Source of the DNA: Phenylobacterium sp.
GTDB taxonomy: Bacteria; Pseudomonadota; Alphaproteobacteria; Caulobacterales; Caulobacteraceae
DNA: 64,000 nucleotides
Assembly: GCF_013822795.1 (NCBI RefSeq)
Contig: NZ_PNLB01000001.1
Span: 62,001-126,000 of the forward strand
Reading direction: 5' to 3'
The position numbers and the translations under genes are program-made. The notes beneath the pieces were generated by a model that was not told the DNA's origin, did no database searches, and worked only from the letters and a program-made list of their open reading frames with translations. Shown here piece after piece: positions 19,101 through 27,523 of this stretch. Every line of letters starts with the position of its first letter. The stretch's first letter is position 1.

Positions 19101-19486
19101 GCGATCCGCGGATCCGTTACTATTCCGGCTCGGCGACCTATCGCTCGAGCGTAACAGTGGAAGGCTTGGCGCGCGGTGAGCGCTGGCTGCTCGACCTGGG
19201 GCGGGTGCATGAACTGGCCGTCGTCGAGGTCAACGGCCGGCCGGTGGGCACGGCCTGGCATGCGCCCTACCGGCTCGACGTCACCGACGCCTTGAAGGCC
19301 GGCCGCAACGAGATTGCGGTCCGCGTCGTGAACCTGTGGCCCAATCGGCTGATCGGCGACAAGCAGCCGGGGGCTAAGCCGGTGACCTTCGCGCCGATGT
19401 CGACCTACACCGCGCAATCACCGCTGCTGCCGTCCGGCCTGCTGGGGCCGGTGCGGCTGCTCGTCTCGCGCGATGCCTTGAAGTGA
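16127..19486 (+). CDS. GH106-type alpha-L-rhamnosidase, Tat-exported
   Basis: Large glycoside hydrolase, 1119 residues from the ATG at 16127; a second ATG at 16148 opens the same export signal. The N-terminus has a twin-arginine motif TRRSLIASGAALAL and an Ala-rich cleavage region. The body matches the GH106 rhamnosidase family: the opening PRTWWHWLAGNVT, then SPGWSQTGG and LLTDSWEAGFQNW, a central (beta/alpha)8 region, and a C-terminal beta-sandwich with ARGERWLLDLGRVHE and NEIAVRVVNLWPNRL. It would release terminal alpha-L-rhamnose from pectin side chains or plant glycosides in the periplasm. It starts 34 bases after lldD, in the same operon. Confidence 0.88.
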   Translation: MRSGGFRMTRRSLIASGAALALTPAAAGAAPGAGDLLAGFRAPPQAARPRTWWHWLAGNVTAEGARLDLEWMRRVGLGGVHTFSGQLIGEPALADPRAPFMSPVWRKVFRDSAEFAHGAGMEVGIAGSPGWSQTGGIFVEPQDGMKKYVWSVTEIEGGTTISGPLRAPPRATGPFQGMAKASRARQLKGDVYSEAFVVAFPTPASEEGASVPEYVADSGPFDLTPLAAGDLSASVKLPIRAPAKSAWIEARYAAPTRVMALTVGLKDGAAVEVLASDDGVTFRKVAEEVVIATSGVDHPAPQQTLSFEAVTARVFRVVLTELAPPPPLPGLPPGFGRPRPPLKAFDIAAFGLERSGRVHRFEAKAGFDTTIGAAGSTPAVAKDALVRRADVIDLTAKLGADGTLDWTPPPGRWTVLRFGWSLTGASNGPAEPEATGLEVDKLDAAAVRRYADAYLGLYDEATGSKVGANAVTTLLTDSWEAGFQNWTPALFDEFRRRRGYEPTPYAPVLAGRVVDSAETSDRFLWDLRLTLKELLADAHYGTLAKALHQRGMTYYTEASGDNPRILGDGMAIKGRSDIPTAEYWYRDFASGPGQLSLKADLEEAASAAHVYGKRLVAAESLTVAAGPDPWAFSPRMLKPVADEIFARGINRIIIHDSRQQPLVDAKPGMTLAIFGQYFNRNETWAEDAGPWVDYLARTSHLLQQGDYVADVAYYYGENRNLSELFRRRLNTDVPVGHRYDYVNREALLDLLSVRGGRIVTPSGMSYRVLYLPDHVTRHTEPALRKIGALIRAGAVVVGPRPVGGLGLTAADEAIEGLAGEIWGAEPLAASGRKVGRGRLFATLADAFAGEGVAPDFSFAGAGDSELLALHRRTPEADIYFVTNQKDRAAEVSAAFRVTGRAPEIWRAADGSTEPLSYSMEGGRTKVALKLEPHEALFVVFRKATRQAGWQAPDRKVSVAATIEAPWSVSFGPGLAAPAPTTFGALTSWAESSDPRIRYYSGSATYRSSVTVEGLARGERWLLDLGRVHELAVVEVNGRPVGTAWHAPYRLDVTDALKAGRNEIAVRVVNLWPNRLIGDKQPGAKPVTFAPMSTYTAQSPLLPSGLLGPVRLLVSRDALK

Positions 19487-19499
19487 TCACGAGCGAGCG

Positions 19500-19542
19500 A
19501 GCCGGCGCATCGCCCCGCGAGGCGTGAGGCGGCTTCCTTTTT
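19500..19542 (+). terminator. Probable terminator after the GH106 gene
   Basis: Imperfect hairpin with outer arms AGCCG/CGGCT and an inner CGCC/GGCG pair, followed directly by TTCCTTTTT. It begins 14 bases after the stop codon. The remaining gap to 19730 is AT-richer and carries the promoter region of the TonB receptor. Confidence 0.5.
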
Positions 19543-19631
19543 GTGGGGCAACATATTGTAAATAAAGGGCTATTTTGGTCGTATGCCGGTGGTTCGCCCT
19601 TAGAAAACCGGCCGGCCGCGCGTGAAGCGGT

Positions 19632-19651
19632 ATGATCGAAAATGATCGCAA
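19632..19651. promoter_or_regulatory. Tandem 10-bp repeat ATGATCGNAA before TonB receptor
   Basis: ATGATCGAAA (19632-19641) is followed immediately by ATGATCGCAA (19642-19651), giving a one-helical-turn direct repeat about 80 bp ahead of the receptor start. DeoR-family repressors often bind such short direct repeats. TATGATC also occurs in the rhaD/rhaK gap (13459-13465). It is a candidate rhamnose-regulator site. Confidence 0.35.
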
Positions 19652-19730
19652 TAGTTATAACTTGCCCAAAGCTGCGCGCTGACGTAAAGATTCACGCAAG
19701 AACGTAAGAACAATTTCCTGGGGGGAATTC

Positions 19731-22379
19731 ATGCGCCGTCGTTCCAATCGCGCTGTCCAATTGCTCGGCGGAGCCGCGCTGTCCGCAATCCTCGCCTCGC
19801 TCGCATCGCCGGTCCTGGCGCAGGGCGCCCAGGCCGAGACGGTCGAGGAAGTCGTCGTCACCGGGACCATGATCCGCGGCGTCGCGCCGGTCGGCACCAA
19901 CGTCATCGGCGTCAACGAAGAGCAGATCCAGAAGCTGGGCGCGGTCAGCACCCAGCAGGTGCTGGCGCAGATCCCGACCATCACCAGCCAGTTCAACCGC
20001 ACGCCGTCGACCGTGACCGGCATCGGCGCGACCACCCAGCGGCCGAACATCCGCAACCTGGGCGGAGCCGGCGGCAACACGACCCTGGTGCTGATCGACG
20101 GGCGCAACGTGGTCGGCGCCGGCATCCTGATGACCACGCCGGACTCCAGCATCCTGCCGCCTAGCGTGCTGCAGAGAGTCGAGGTGATGGCCGACGGCGG
20201 CTCGTCGCTCTACGGCGCCGACGCAGTGGGCGGGATCATCAACTACATCACCAAGCGCAAGGCCGACGGCTTCGAGGTGTCCGGCCACTATGGCGTGGCC
20301 GATCCTGGCTACTGGGCCGGCGACCTGAACCTGACGGCGGGGACCAGCTGGACCGGCGGCTCGGCGTACATCGCGGCGTCGTATCGCGAGAACAGCAACC
20401 TCACGGCTTCCAAGCGCAGCTATCCGCGCCAGGACCTGCGTCCGCAGGGCGGCGACGACTTCCGGGTCACCAACTGCGCCGCCCCGAACGTGACGGTCGG
20501 CGCCGTGACCTTCGCCGCGCCGGGCTTCGCCGCCGGCTCGCTGAATCGCTGTGACACGTCGCTGTTTGACGACATCGTGCCGGAAGAGCGCCAGTGGGGG
20601 CTGTTCGGCTCGTTCAGCCAGGAACTCTCCGATAGCTTGAGCTTCAACGGCACGGCCTATTGGAGCGAGCGCAAAACCACCCAGGCCAACGCCCAGCTGA
20701 CGGCGTCCGGCGTGGTGGTGCCGCAGACCAACCCGTTCTTCGTGCGTCTGGCGCCGGGGACCAGCGAGACGCTGGCCTTCAGCTTCTCGCCGGTGCTGGG
20801 CGACTACGCCTATTCGAACGCGTCGCTGAAGCAGTGGGGCGTCACCCCCGAGCTCACCGCCAAGCTGGGCGGCGACTGGCAGCTGAAGGCGATGTTCAAC
20901 TACGGCCGCAGCGAGACCGAGACCTTCTCGCCGTTGGTCAATCCGCTGGCGCTGGCGCTGGCGGCGGCGGGGACGACGACCACGACGGCGCTCAATCCGT
21001 TCAATCTCTCGCAGACCAATCCGGCGGTGATCAGCGCCATCACCAACTATGGCAAGGACGCCAGGGCGATCCAGTCGCTGACCGACCTGCGCGCCATCGC
21101 CGACGGCCCGCTGTTCTCGCTGCCGGGCGGCGACGTCCGCATGGCCGTGGGCGCCGAGCACCAGATCCAGACCTCGCGCGCGAGCAGCGTCGACGGCCCG
21201 CCCGGCGGGTTCGGCGACCTGACCATCAAAGACGCCGATCGCAACGTGACCTCGGTGTTCGCCCAGGTGGTCGTGCCGGTGATCGGTGCGGATAACGCCC
21301 TGCCGCTGGTCCGGTCCTTCATCCTCGACGCCTCGATCCGCTACGACGATTACAGCGACTTCGGCGACACCACGAACCCGAAGGTCGGCTTCACCTGGGA
21401 GGTGGGCGCGGGCTTCAGCGTGCGCGGCAACTACGGCACCGCCTTCAACGCGCCGAGCCTGGCCGACACGACCGGCGCAGTCGACAGCCGCGCCCAGGTG
21501 CTGCCGGTCAGCCCGATCCGCGCCCCGACCTCGCCGATCACCGATCTGTTCCGGCCGACCATCGTGCTGGCCGGCGGCAATCCCGACCTGAAGCCGCAGA
21601 CGGCCGATACCTGGTCGGTCGGCGTCGACTGGAAGCCCGACTTCCTCCCCACGCTCGAGGCCGGCCTGACGTATTGGAACGTGGAGCTGGAGGACGCGAT
21701 CACCGTGGTGCCGCCGGGCTTCCCAGCCTCGCTGTTCACGGTCCCGGCGTTCCAGAAGTTCATCACCATCAACCCGACCCTGGCGCAGGCGCAGGCGGCG
21801 ACCGCCGGCCTGGTCATCGACGGCGCGCCGAGCGTCGCGGCCCTCTACTCGCCGTTCTCCAGCCCCTACGCGATCATCGACGCGCGGCGGAAGAACGTCG
21901 GCTCGCTCTACGTCTCGGGCCTGGATTTCTACGCCAACTACGCTCAGCCGGTGTCGTTCGGTACGGTGTTCGCCAGCGTCAGCGGGACCTACACCCTGAA
22001 CCGCGAGAGCGAAGCGTATGACGGCGCGCCGAAGACCGACCTGCTGGACGCCAATGTCAGCCGCCTGCAGCTCGGCGCCACCCTGGGCGCGACCTGGGAC
22101 AAGCTGACGGCGTCGGCGACGGTCAATCACAGCGAGGGCTATGACGTGACCGGGGCCGGGACCCAGACCCGCACCGACTCCTTCTCGCCGGTGAACCTGG
22201 CCTTCGTCTACGACTTCGGCGGCGAGACCTGGGACCGCGACCTGACCCTGACGCTGAACATCGACAACGTGTTCGACGAGGAGGTCCCGTTCCTCAACAT
22301 CACCCCGGGCGTCGGCGCGCCGGTGAACGGTTCGACCCTGGGCCGGTTCGTGAACCTGGGCGTGCGCAAGCGCTTCTGA
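19731..22379 (+). CDS. TonB-dependent receptor, probably for rhamnose-containing oligosaccharides
   Basis: 882-residue outer-membrane receptor. It has a signal peptide (1-30, ending VLA-QG), then a TonB-box region VEEVVVTGTMIRG and a plug domain with RNLGGAGGNTTLVLIDGR and VEVMADGGSSLYGADAVGG. A 22-strand barrel region follows, ending in the aromatic terminus LGVRKRF that suits BAM insertion. The start has a GGGGG ribosome site. It lies between two rhamnosidases and is followed by a sugar-type MFS permease, so uptake of rhamnose-bearing oligosaccharides or glycosides is likely. Ligand identity is inference from context. Confidence 0.9.
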   Translation: MRRRSNRAVQLLGGAALSAILASLASPVLAQGAQAETVEEVVVTGTMIRGVAPVGTNVIGVNEEQIQKLGAVSTQQVLAQIPTITSQFNRTPSTVTGIGATTQRPNIRNLGGAGGNTTLVLIDGRNVVGAGILMTTPDSSILPPSVLQRVEVMADGGSSLYGADAVGGIINYITKRKADGFEVSGHYGVADPGYWAGDLNLTAGTSWTGGSAYIAASYRENSNLTASKRSYPRQDLRPQGGDDFRVTNCAAPNVTVGAVTFAAPGFAAGSLNRCDTSLFDDIVPEERQWGLFGSFSQELSDSLSFNGTAYWSERKTTQANAQLTASGVVVPQTNPFFVRLAPGTSETLAFSFSPVLGDYAYSNASLKQWGVTPELTAKLGGDWQLKAMFNYGRSETETFSPLVNPLALALAAAGTTTTTALNPFNLSQTNPAVISAITNYGKDARAIQSLTDLRAIADGPLFSLPGGDVRMAVGAEHQIQTSRASSVDGPPGGFGDLTIKDADRNVTSVFAQVVVPVIGADNALPLVRSFILDASIRYDDYSDFGDTTNPKVGFTWEVGAGFSVRGNYGTAFNAPSLADTTGAVDSRAQVLPVSPIRAPTSPITDLFRPTIVLAGGNPDLKPQTADTWSVGVDWKPDFLPTLEAGLTYWNVELEDAITVVPPGFPASLFTVPAFQKFITINPTLAQAQAATAGLVIDGAPSVAALYSPFSSPYAIIDARRKNVGSLYVSGLDFYANYAQPVSFGTVFASVSGTYTLNRESEAYDGAPKTDLLDANVSRLQLGATLGATWDKLTASATVNHSEGYDVTGAGTQTRTDSFSPVNLAFVYDFGGETWDRDLTLTLNIDNVFDEEVPFLNITPGVGAPVNGSTLGRFVNLGVRKRF

Positions 22380-22415
22380 GCCGCCCGGCGGACGACGCCT
22401 GAGGAGAGACCGCGT

Positions 22416-22447
22416 GCGCCCTCCCTGCCGACCAGCGGGGAGGGCGC
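22416..22447 (+). terminator. Hairpin between TonB receptor and MFS permease
   Basis: Perfect 10-bp arms GCGCCCTCCC (22416-22425) and GGGAGGGCGC (22438-22447) around 12 bases, in the 94-bp gap. There is no T tract, so it may be a transcript-stabilising or partial-readthrough element inside the operon rather than a full stop. Confidence 0.45.
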
Positions 22448-22473
22448 GACGTTCGAGGCAAGAGGGAAGAAAC

Positions 22474-23802
22474 ATGGGCTCCGAGCGAACGTCCGCCGCG
22501 ACCGCCGATGTCGCCGTCGAGGCGTCCGAGACGCGCGAGGATTGGAAGAACACCATCCTTGCGGGGCTGGCGAACTACATCGACGCCGGTTCGATCGTCG
22601 CCGGCTCGGCGGCGCTTGCGCTGTGGGCGAGCGCCTATGGGCTCAGCACGACGTTTATCGGCCTGCTCGGCGCGTTCAGCGCCAACGCGATCTCGGCGGG
22701 CGTCGGAGCGCTGATCGGCGGTCGGCTCTGCGACCGCTTCGGCCGCAAGCGCATCTACCAGTACGACATGCTGTTCTACGCCTTCGGCATGCTGTGGCTG
22801 GTGTTCGCCACCGCGCCCTGGATGATCGTGGTCGGCTTCGTGCTGGTCGGACTGGCGGTCGGCGCGGACATTCCGGCCTCCTGGTCGCTGATCGCCGAGC
22901 AGGCCCCCAAGGGCAAACGCGGCAAGCACAGCGGCGTGGCCCAGGTGCTCTGGTACCTCGGCCCGGTCGTGGTGATGGTGATGTTCTTCGTGCTGGCGCC
23001 GCTGGGCCTGCTGGGCGCGCGGATCGTGTTCGCCCACCTGGCGATCCTGGCGCTGGTGCTGACCCTGCTGCGCTCGCGCATGAAGGAATCGGAGCGCTGG
23101 ACGCAGGCCCAGGAGGAGGCCAAGCGCGCCAAGCTGGCGGGCGAGGCTTCTGCGACGGTGTCGCCCTGGCGCGAGCTGATGCAGCCCAAGAACCTGAAGG
23201 CCATGGCGTTCCTGATCGGCATGTACGGCATGTGGAACCTGTGGGCCGGGACCAACGGTTTCTTCTTCCCCTACATTCTGAGCACGGTCGGCAATCAGAC
23301 CCAGGCGGTCAGCGTGGCGGTGCAGGCGCTGAACTTCGGCCTCGGGATCGTCTCGATCATCTTCATCTTCATGAAGTTCGCCGACCGGGTGAACCAGCGG
23401 CTGCTGTTTGCGATCTCGGCGTTGATGCAGGTCGTCGCCATGGCGCTGTTGGCGATCTTCCCGCTAACCCTGCCGGTCGCGCTGCTGCACGTGGTGCTGG
23501 GCGGCATCGCTGTCGGCTTTGGCGCGCAATCGTTCTTCCAGCTCTGGAGCTCGGAGCTGTTTCCGACCAGGATCCGCAGCACCGCGCAGGGCGTGACCTT
23601 CGCCGTCGTGCGGTTCGGACTGGGGATCTGGAGTTTCTTTGTACCGATGTTGACCGCGACCGGCTTCCACACCCTGGCCTGGATCCTGACCGGCTTCCTG
23701 ATGGTCAGCGGCCTGATCGGGACCATCTGGGCTCCGCGCAACGAGGGCAAGTCGTTGGAAGAGATCGAGGCCGAACGCGACGGCGCGACCAGGACCGCCT
23801 GA
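22474..23802 (+). CDS. MFS sugar-porter-type permease
   Basis: 442-residue inner-membrane transporter with about 12 predicted membrane spans. The start at 22474 follows GAGGGAAGAA; an earlier in-frame ATG at 22414 lies inside the hairpin. The family loop motif GGRLCDRFGRKR follows span 2, and the second-half span-8/9 loop holds KFADRVNQRL. The hydrophilic mid-loop (about residues 205-240) separates the two six-helix halves. Placed between the TonB receptor and GH78, it probably carries rhamnose or a small rhamnoside across the inner membrane. This would replace the RhaSTPQ ABC importer, which is not seen here. Confidence 0.85.
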   Translation: MGSERTSAATADVAVEASETREDWKNTILAGLANYIDAGSIVAGSAALALWASAYGLSTTFIGLLGAFSANAISAGVGALIGGRLCDRFGRKRIYQYDMLFYAFGMLWLVFATAPWMIVVGFVLVGLAVGADIPASWSLIAEQAPKGKRGKHSGVAQVLWYLGPVVVMVMFFVLAPLGLLGARIVFAHLAILALVLTLLRSRMKESERWTQAQEEAKRAKLAGEASATVSPWRELMQPKNLKAMAFLIGMYGMWNLWAGTNGFFFPYILSTVGNQTQAVSVAVQALNFGLGIVSIIFIFMKFADRVNQRLLFAISALMQVVAMALLAIFPLTLPVALLHVVLGGIAVGFGAQSFFQLWSSELFPTRIRSTAQGVTFAVVRFGLGIWSFFVPMLTATGFHTLAWILTGFLMVSGLIGTIWAPRNEGKSLEEIEAERDGATRTA

Positions 23803-23805
23803 CCG

Positions 23806-26439
23806 ATGTCGGCCGAAGCGCGCGACGACACGGTTCGCCCGGTCGGGCTGCTCGCGCAGGACAGCGCGGACGGAGCCATGGTCGGCATGGCGGCGCCCCG
23901 GCTCAGCTGGCGGCTGGAAGCTGATCGCCCGGCGGTGCGGCAACTGGGCTACGAGATCCAGCTGGCCGGCGATGCGGGGTTCTCAAGCGGCGTCGAGACG
24001 TCGGGTCATGTCGCTTCAACGTCCCCGGTCGCGGCCGGCTGGCCTGGCGTTCCGCTGAGCAGCCGCGAAGCGCGCTTCGCCAGGGTTCGGGTCTGGACCG
24101 AGCGCGGATCGACCGACTGGAGTCCGCCCCTGCGCCTCGAGGCGGCGCTGCTTGATCCGTCGGACTGGACGGCGCGGCCGGTCTCGCCGCGCTTCAACGT
24201 CGCGATGCGCGAGCCCGGCCCTGCGCCGTTGCTGCGGCGCGGGTTCGTCGTCGACCGGCCGGTGGAGCACGCGCGGCTCTACGTGACCTCGCTCGGGGTC
24301 CATGAGACCTGGCTGAACGGCGAGCGGGTGGGCGATGCGGTGCTCGATCCCGGCTGGACCGCCTATCAACAGCGCCTGCTGTATGCGGCCTATGACGTCA
24401 CCGACCTGCTGCAGCAGGGCGAAAACGTCGTCTCGGCCGCGGTGGGCGACGGCTGGTGGCGTGGGCATCTGACCTGGTTCAAACGCCGCGCCGTCTATGG
24501 CGACACCACCGCGCTGCTGGCCCAGCTGGAAATCCGGTTCGCCGACGGCACGGAGCAGGTGATCGGCACCGACGGGGCATGGCGGGGCGCGAGCGGGGCG
24601 ATCCTGGCCGCCGATCTCTACGATGGCGCCAGCATGGACCTGCGCAAGGAGCTGACCGATTGGCGCCGCGCCGGGTTTGACGATCAGGCCTGGGAAGCCG
24701 TCGAGACGCTGGCGCAGCCCAAGGGGCTGGAGCTGCGCGGGGCCCCGCCGGTGCGGGTGGTCGACAGCTGGCCGCTGGAGCTGCACGCCAGCAGTTGGGG
24801 AACCTGGATCGCCGACTGCGGGCAGAACCTAGCCGGCTATGTGAAGCTGCGTGTCCGCGGGCCCAGCGGATCGACGATCACGGTGCGCCACGCCGAATTG
24901 CTGGGGCCAGAGGGGCGGCTCTTTACCGAGGCGCTGCGGACCGCGGCGGCGACGGACCGCTACGTGTTGGCCGGAGAGGCGGTCGAGCTGACTCCACCGT
25001 TCACCTTCCACGGCTTTCGCTACGTCGAAATCGAGTGCGACCCGGGCGTCAAGATCGAGGCGGCCGAGGTCTGCGCGCTGTCGTCCGACTTGCGCCAGAC
25101 CGGCGAGTTTGCGTGCAGCGACCCGCGGTTGGACAAGCTGTTCCAGAACGTCCGCTGGTCGCAGCTTGGCAACTTCCTGGCGCTTCCGACCGATTGTCCC
25201 CAGCGGGACGAGCGGATGGGATGGACCGGGGACATCCAGGTGTTTGCGCCGACCGCCTGCGCGAACGCTGACGCCAGGACCTTCCTGAACGGCTGGCTGA
25301 AGGACCTGGCGATCGAGCAGCGGCCTGACGGTTGCGTGGCGGTGACGGTTCCGCATGTGCTGGGCGATCATCCTATGGCCTGGGGCGCGGTCGGTTGGGG
25401 CGACGCGGCGACGCTGACGCCCTGGGTGCTCTACGAGGCCTACGGCGACATCGGCGTGCTGGAGCGCCAGTATCCGAGCATGTCCCGTTGGGTGAACTGG
25501 TGCGCCTCGCGCCGCGGCGCGGACGGGTTCTGGACCGGCGACTTCCAGTTCGGCGACTGGCTCGATCCGGGCGCTCCGCCCGACAGGCCGCAGAAGGCGA
25601 CGACGCGCAGCGACTACGTCACCAACGCCTATCTCGCCCATAGCGCCAGGACGCTGTCGCGGGCCGCGCTCCTGCTCGGCAAGATCGGCGATGCCCAGGT
25701 TTATCGGAGGTTGGGTGACCAAGTCGCCGATGCGACCTGGCGGCGCTGGCGCGAACATGCGCTCACCACCCAGGCCGGCTGCGCCATCGCGGTGATGTTC
25801 GACATCTGTCCCGAGCCCGAGGTCGCGGCCGTCGCCGCGCAGCTCGCCGCGCTGGTCGAGGCCGGCGATGGGCGGATCGCCACCGGTTTCCTGGGCACGC
25901 CCCTGTTGTTGCCGGCGCTGACCCGCGGCGACCAGATCGACGCCGCCTATCGCTTGCTGCTGAACGAGGCCTGCCCAGGCTGGCTCTATCAGGTGAAGCT
26001 GGGCGCCACGACCATGTGGGAGCGCTGGGACGCGATCCGTCCCGACGGTTCGATCCATCCCGGCGCCATGGCGAGCGGCGAGGGCGCATCCATGCTGAGC
26101 TTCAACCACTACGCTTACGGCGCGGTGGCCGAGTGGCTGTACCGATCGGTGGCCGGCCTCGCGCCGGTAGCCTCCGATCCGGGGTACGGGCTGATCGCCT
26201 TTGCACCCCGGCCCGGAGGCGGGCTTTCGCACGCGCGGGCGAGCATCGAGACGCCTTACGGCCGGGCCGCAATCGCCTGGCGGGTGGACGAGGACGCTTC
26301 GCTGCGGGTCGAGCTGGACATCCCGCCCGGTGCGCGGGGCCGGTTCGATGTCCCGCGCGGCTGGGAGTTGGCCGCTGGCGCCGGGCCGCTGGCGCTGGCC
26401 TCCGGCAGGCATGAGCTGGTGCTACGCCGCACGCCTTAG
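23806..26439 (+). CDS. GH78 alpha-L-rhamnosidase
   Basis: 877-residue glycoside hydrolase of family 78. The N-terminal beta domains include RLSWRLEADRPAVRQLGYEIQ and the lectin-like DPGWTAYQQRLLYAAYDVT region. The (alpha/alpha)6 catalytic barrel carries the family motif DCPQRDERMGWTGD near residue 463 (acidic catalytic/binding residues), GWGDA near 530, ATTMWERWD near 733 and SFNHYAYGAVAEWL near 765. No signal peptide is visible, so it likely acts in the cytoplasm on imported rhamnosides. It lies three bases after the MFS gene, in the same transcript. Together with the exported GH106 enzyme it gives two cellular sites of rhamnose release. Confidence 0.93.
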   Translation: MSAEARDDTVRPVGLLAQDSADGAMVGMAAPRLSWRLEADRPAVRQLGYEIQLAGDAGFSSGVETSGHVASTSPVAAGWPGVPLSSREARFARVRVWTERGSTDWSPPLRLEAALLDPSDWTARPVSPRFNVAMREPGPAPLLRRGFVVDRPVEHARLYVTSLGVHETWLNGERVGDAVLDPGWTAYQQRLLYAAYDVTDLLQQGENVVSAAVGDGWWRGHLTWFKRRAVYGDTTALLAQLEIRFADGTEQVIGTDGAWRGASGAILAADLYDGASMDLRKELTDWRRAGFDDQAWEAVETLAQPKGLELRGAPPVRVVDSWPLELHASSWGTWIADCGQNLAGYVKLRVRGPSGSTITVRHAELLGPEGRLFTEALRTAAATDRYVLAGEAVELTPPFTFHGFRYVEIECDPGVKIEAAEVCALSSDLRQTGEFACSDPRLDKLFQNVRWSQLGNFLALPTDCPQRDERMGWTGDIQVFAPTACANADARTFLNGWLKDLAIEQRPDGCVAVTVPHVLGDHPMAWGAVGWGDAATLTPWVLYEAYGDIGVLERQYPSMSRWVNWCASRRGADGFWTGDFQFGDWLDPGAPPDRPQKATTRSDYVTNAYLAHSARTLSRAALLLGKIGDAQVYRRLGDQVADATWRRWREHALTTQAGCAIAVMFDICPEPEVAAVAAQLAALVEAGDGRIATGFLGTPLLLPALTRGDQIDAAYRLLLNEACPGWLYQVKLGATTMWERWDAIRPDGSIHPGAMASGEGASMLSFNHYAYGAVAEWLYRSVAGLAPVASDPGYGLIAFAPRPGGGLSHARASIETPYGRAAIAWRVDEDASLRVELDIPPGARGRFDVPRGWELAAGAGPLALASGRHELVLRRTP

Positions 26440-26509
26440 GTGCTTGGCCGCGCGTCCCGCTTCCTCTAGGGCTTGGAGCCAAAGAACAGGCGAAACAGGG
26501 AGGAGCGCC

Positions 26510-27490
26510 ATGATCAAGACCCGCATTACCGAGATGTTCGGTGTCGAGACGCCGCTTATCATGGGCGGCATGACCGGCGTGGGCTATGCGCCGCTGGTCG
26601 CCGCCGTGGCCAACGCTGGCGCGCTCGGCTTCATCACCGCGCACCACTCGCCGACCGCCGAGGCGCTTTGGGAGGAGATCAAGCGCTGTAAGGAGCTGAC
26701 CGATAAGCCGTTCGGGATCAACCTGACCCTGCTGCCGTCGCTGAACCCCATCCCCTATGACGAATACCGCGAGGCGATCATTGAGAGCGGCATCAAGATC
26801 GTCGAGACCGCCGGCCGCAACCCGACCGACCACCTGCCGCGCTTCAAGGAGAACGGGGTGAAGGTGATCCACAAGTGCACCTCGGTCCGCCACGCGGTGA
26901 CCGCCGCGCGCCACGGCATCGACGTGATCTCCATCGACGGCTTCGAATGCGCCGGCCACCCGGGCGAGGACGATGTGGGCCTGGTGGTGCTGCTGCCGGC
27001 CACGGTGGACGCCGTGGACGTGCCGGTGATCGCCTCGGGCGGCATGGCCGACGGCCGCGGCCTGGCCGCCGCCCTGGCCCTGGGCGCCGAGGGCGTCAAC
27101 ATGGGCACGCGCTTCATGGCCACTCAGGAGTGCGCCATCCATGAGAACGTGAAGAAGAAGATCGTCGAAAACACCGAGCGCGACACGCTGCTGACCAACC
27201 GCACGCTGCGCAACACCAGCCGCGTGGCGCGCAATGCGGTCTCCGAGGAAGTCGTGCGCATCCAGCAGGACCCGACCAAGACCATCGAGGACGTGCGCCA
27301 CCTGGTCGCCGGCGTCCGCGGCCGGACCAACGTGATGGGCAAGGGCGACACCGACGACGGCATCTGGACCGTCGGCCAGAGCCAGGGCCTGATCCACGAC
27401 ATCCCGACTGTCGCCGAAATGGTGCGCAACATCATGGGCCAGGCCGAACAGGTGCTCGAGCGCAGCGCTCGCCGGTTGCAGACCGCCTAG
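26510..27490 (+). CDS. Nitronate monooxygenase-like FMN protein
   Basis: 326-residue TIM-barrel flavoprotein of the 2-nitropropane dioxygenase / nitronate monooxygenase family, which oxidises alkyl nitronates using FMN and oxygen. The ATG at 26510 follows AGGGAGGAG. Seen blocks are PLIMGGMTGVGYAPLVAAVA at the N-terminus, the FECAGHPGEDD loop with the candidate catalytic His, and the FMN-phosphate strands VIASGGMADGRGLAAALALG and GVNMGTRFMAT. Some members are instead enoyl reductase-like or act on other substrates, so activity is not certain. It stands alone on its strand, with a hairpin right behind it. Confidence 0.85.
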   Translation: MIKTRITEMFGVETPLIMGGMTGVGYAPLVAAVANAGALGFITAHHSPTAEALWEEIKRCKELTDKPFGINLTLLPSLNPIPYDEYREAIIESGIKIVETAGRNPTDHLPRFKENGVKVIHKCTSVRHAVTAARHGIDVISIDGFECAGHPGEDDVGLVVLLPATVDAVDVPVIASGGMADGRGLAAALALGAEGVNMGTRFMATQECAIHENVKKKIVENTERDTLLTNRTLRNTSRVARNAVSEEVVRIQQDPTKTIEDVRHLVAGVRGRTNVMGKGDTDDGIWTVGQSQGLIHDIPTVAEMVRNIMGQAEQVLERSARRLQTA

Positions 27491-27498
27491 GAGCGTGA

Positions 27499-27523
27499 AG
27501 GGCCCGCGCGATGTGCGGGCCCT
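27499..27523. terminator. Bidirectional hairpin between convergent genes
   Basis: Nine-base arms AGGGCCCGC and GCGGGCCCT with a seven-base loop, filling most of the 33-bp gap between the nitronate monooxygenase and amine oxidase stops. The position and symmetry suit a shared terminator; there is no U-run on the plus side. Confidence 0.55.

Noticed and set aside
19692-22556. A 954-codon open frame antisense to the TonB receptor
   Set aside because: The sense strand encodes an unmistakable receptor. The antisense product is Arg/Gly/Ala-rich with no domain, as expected of third-position GC shadow frames.
24829-26412. A long antisense frame across GH78
   Set aside because: Same composition signature; the GH78 catalytic motifs are on the plus strand.
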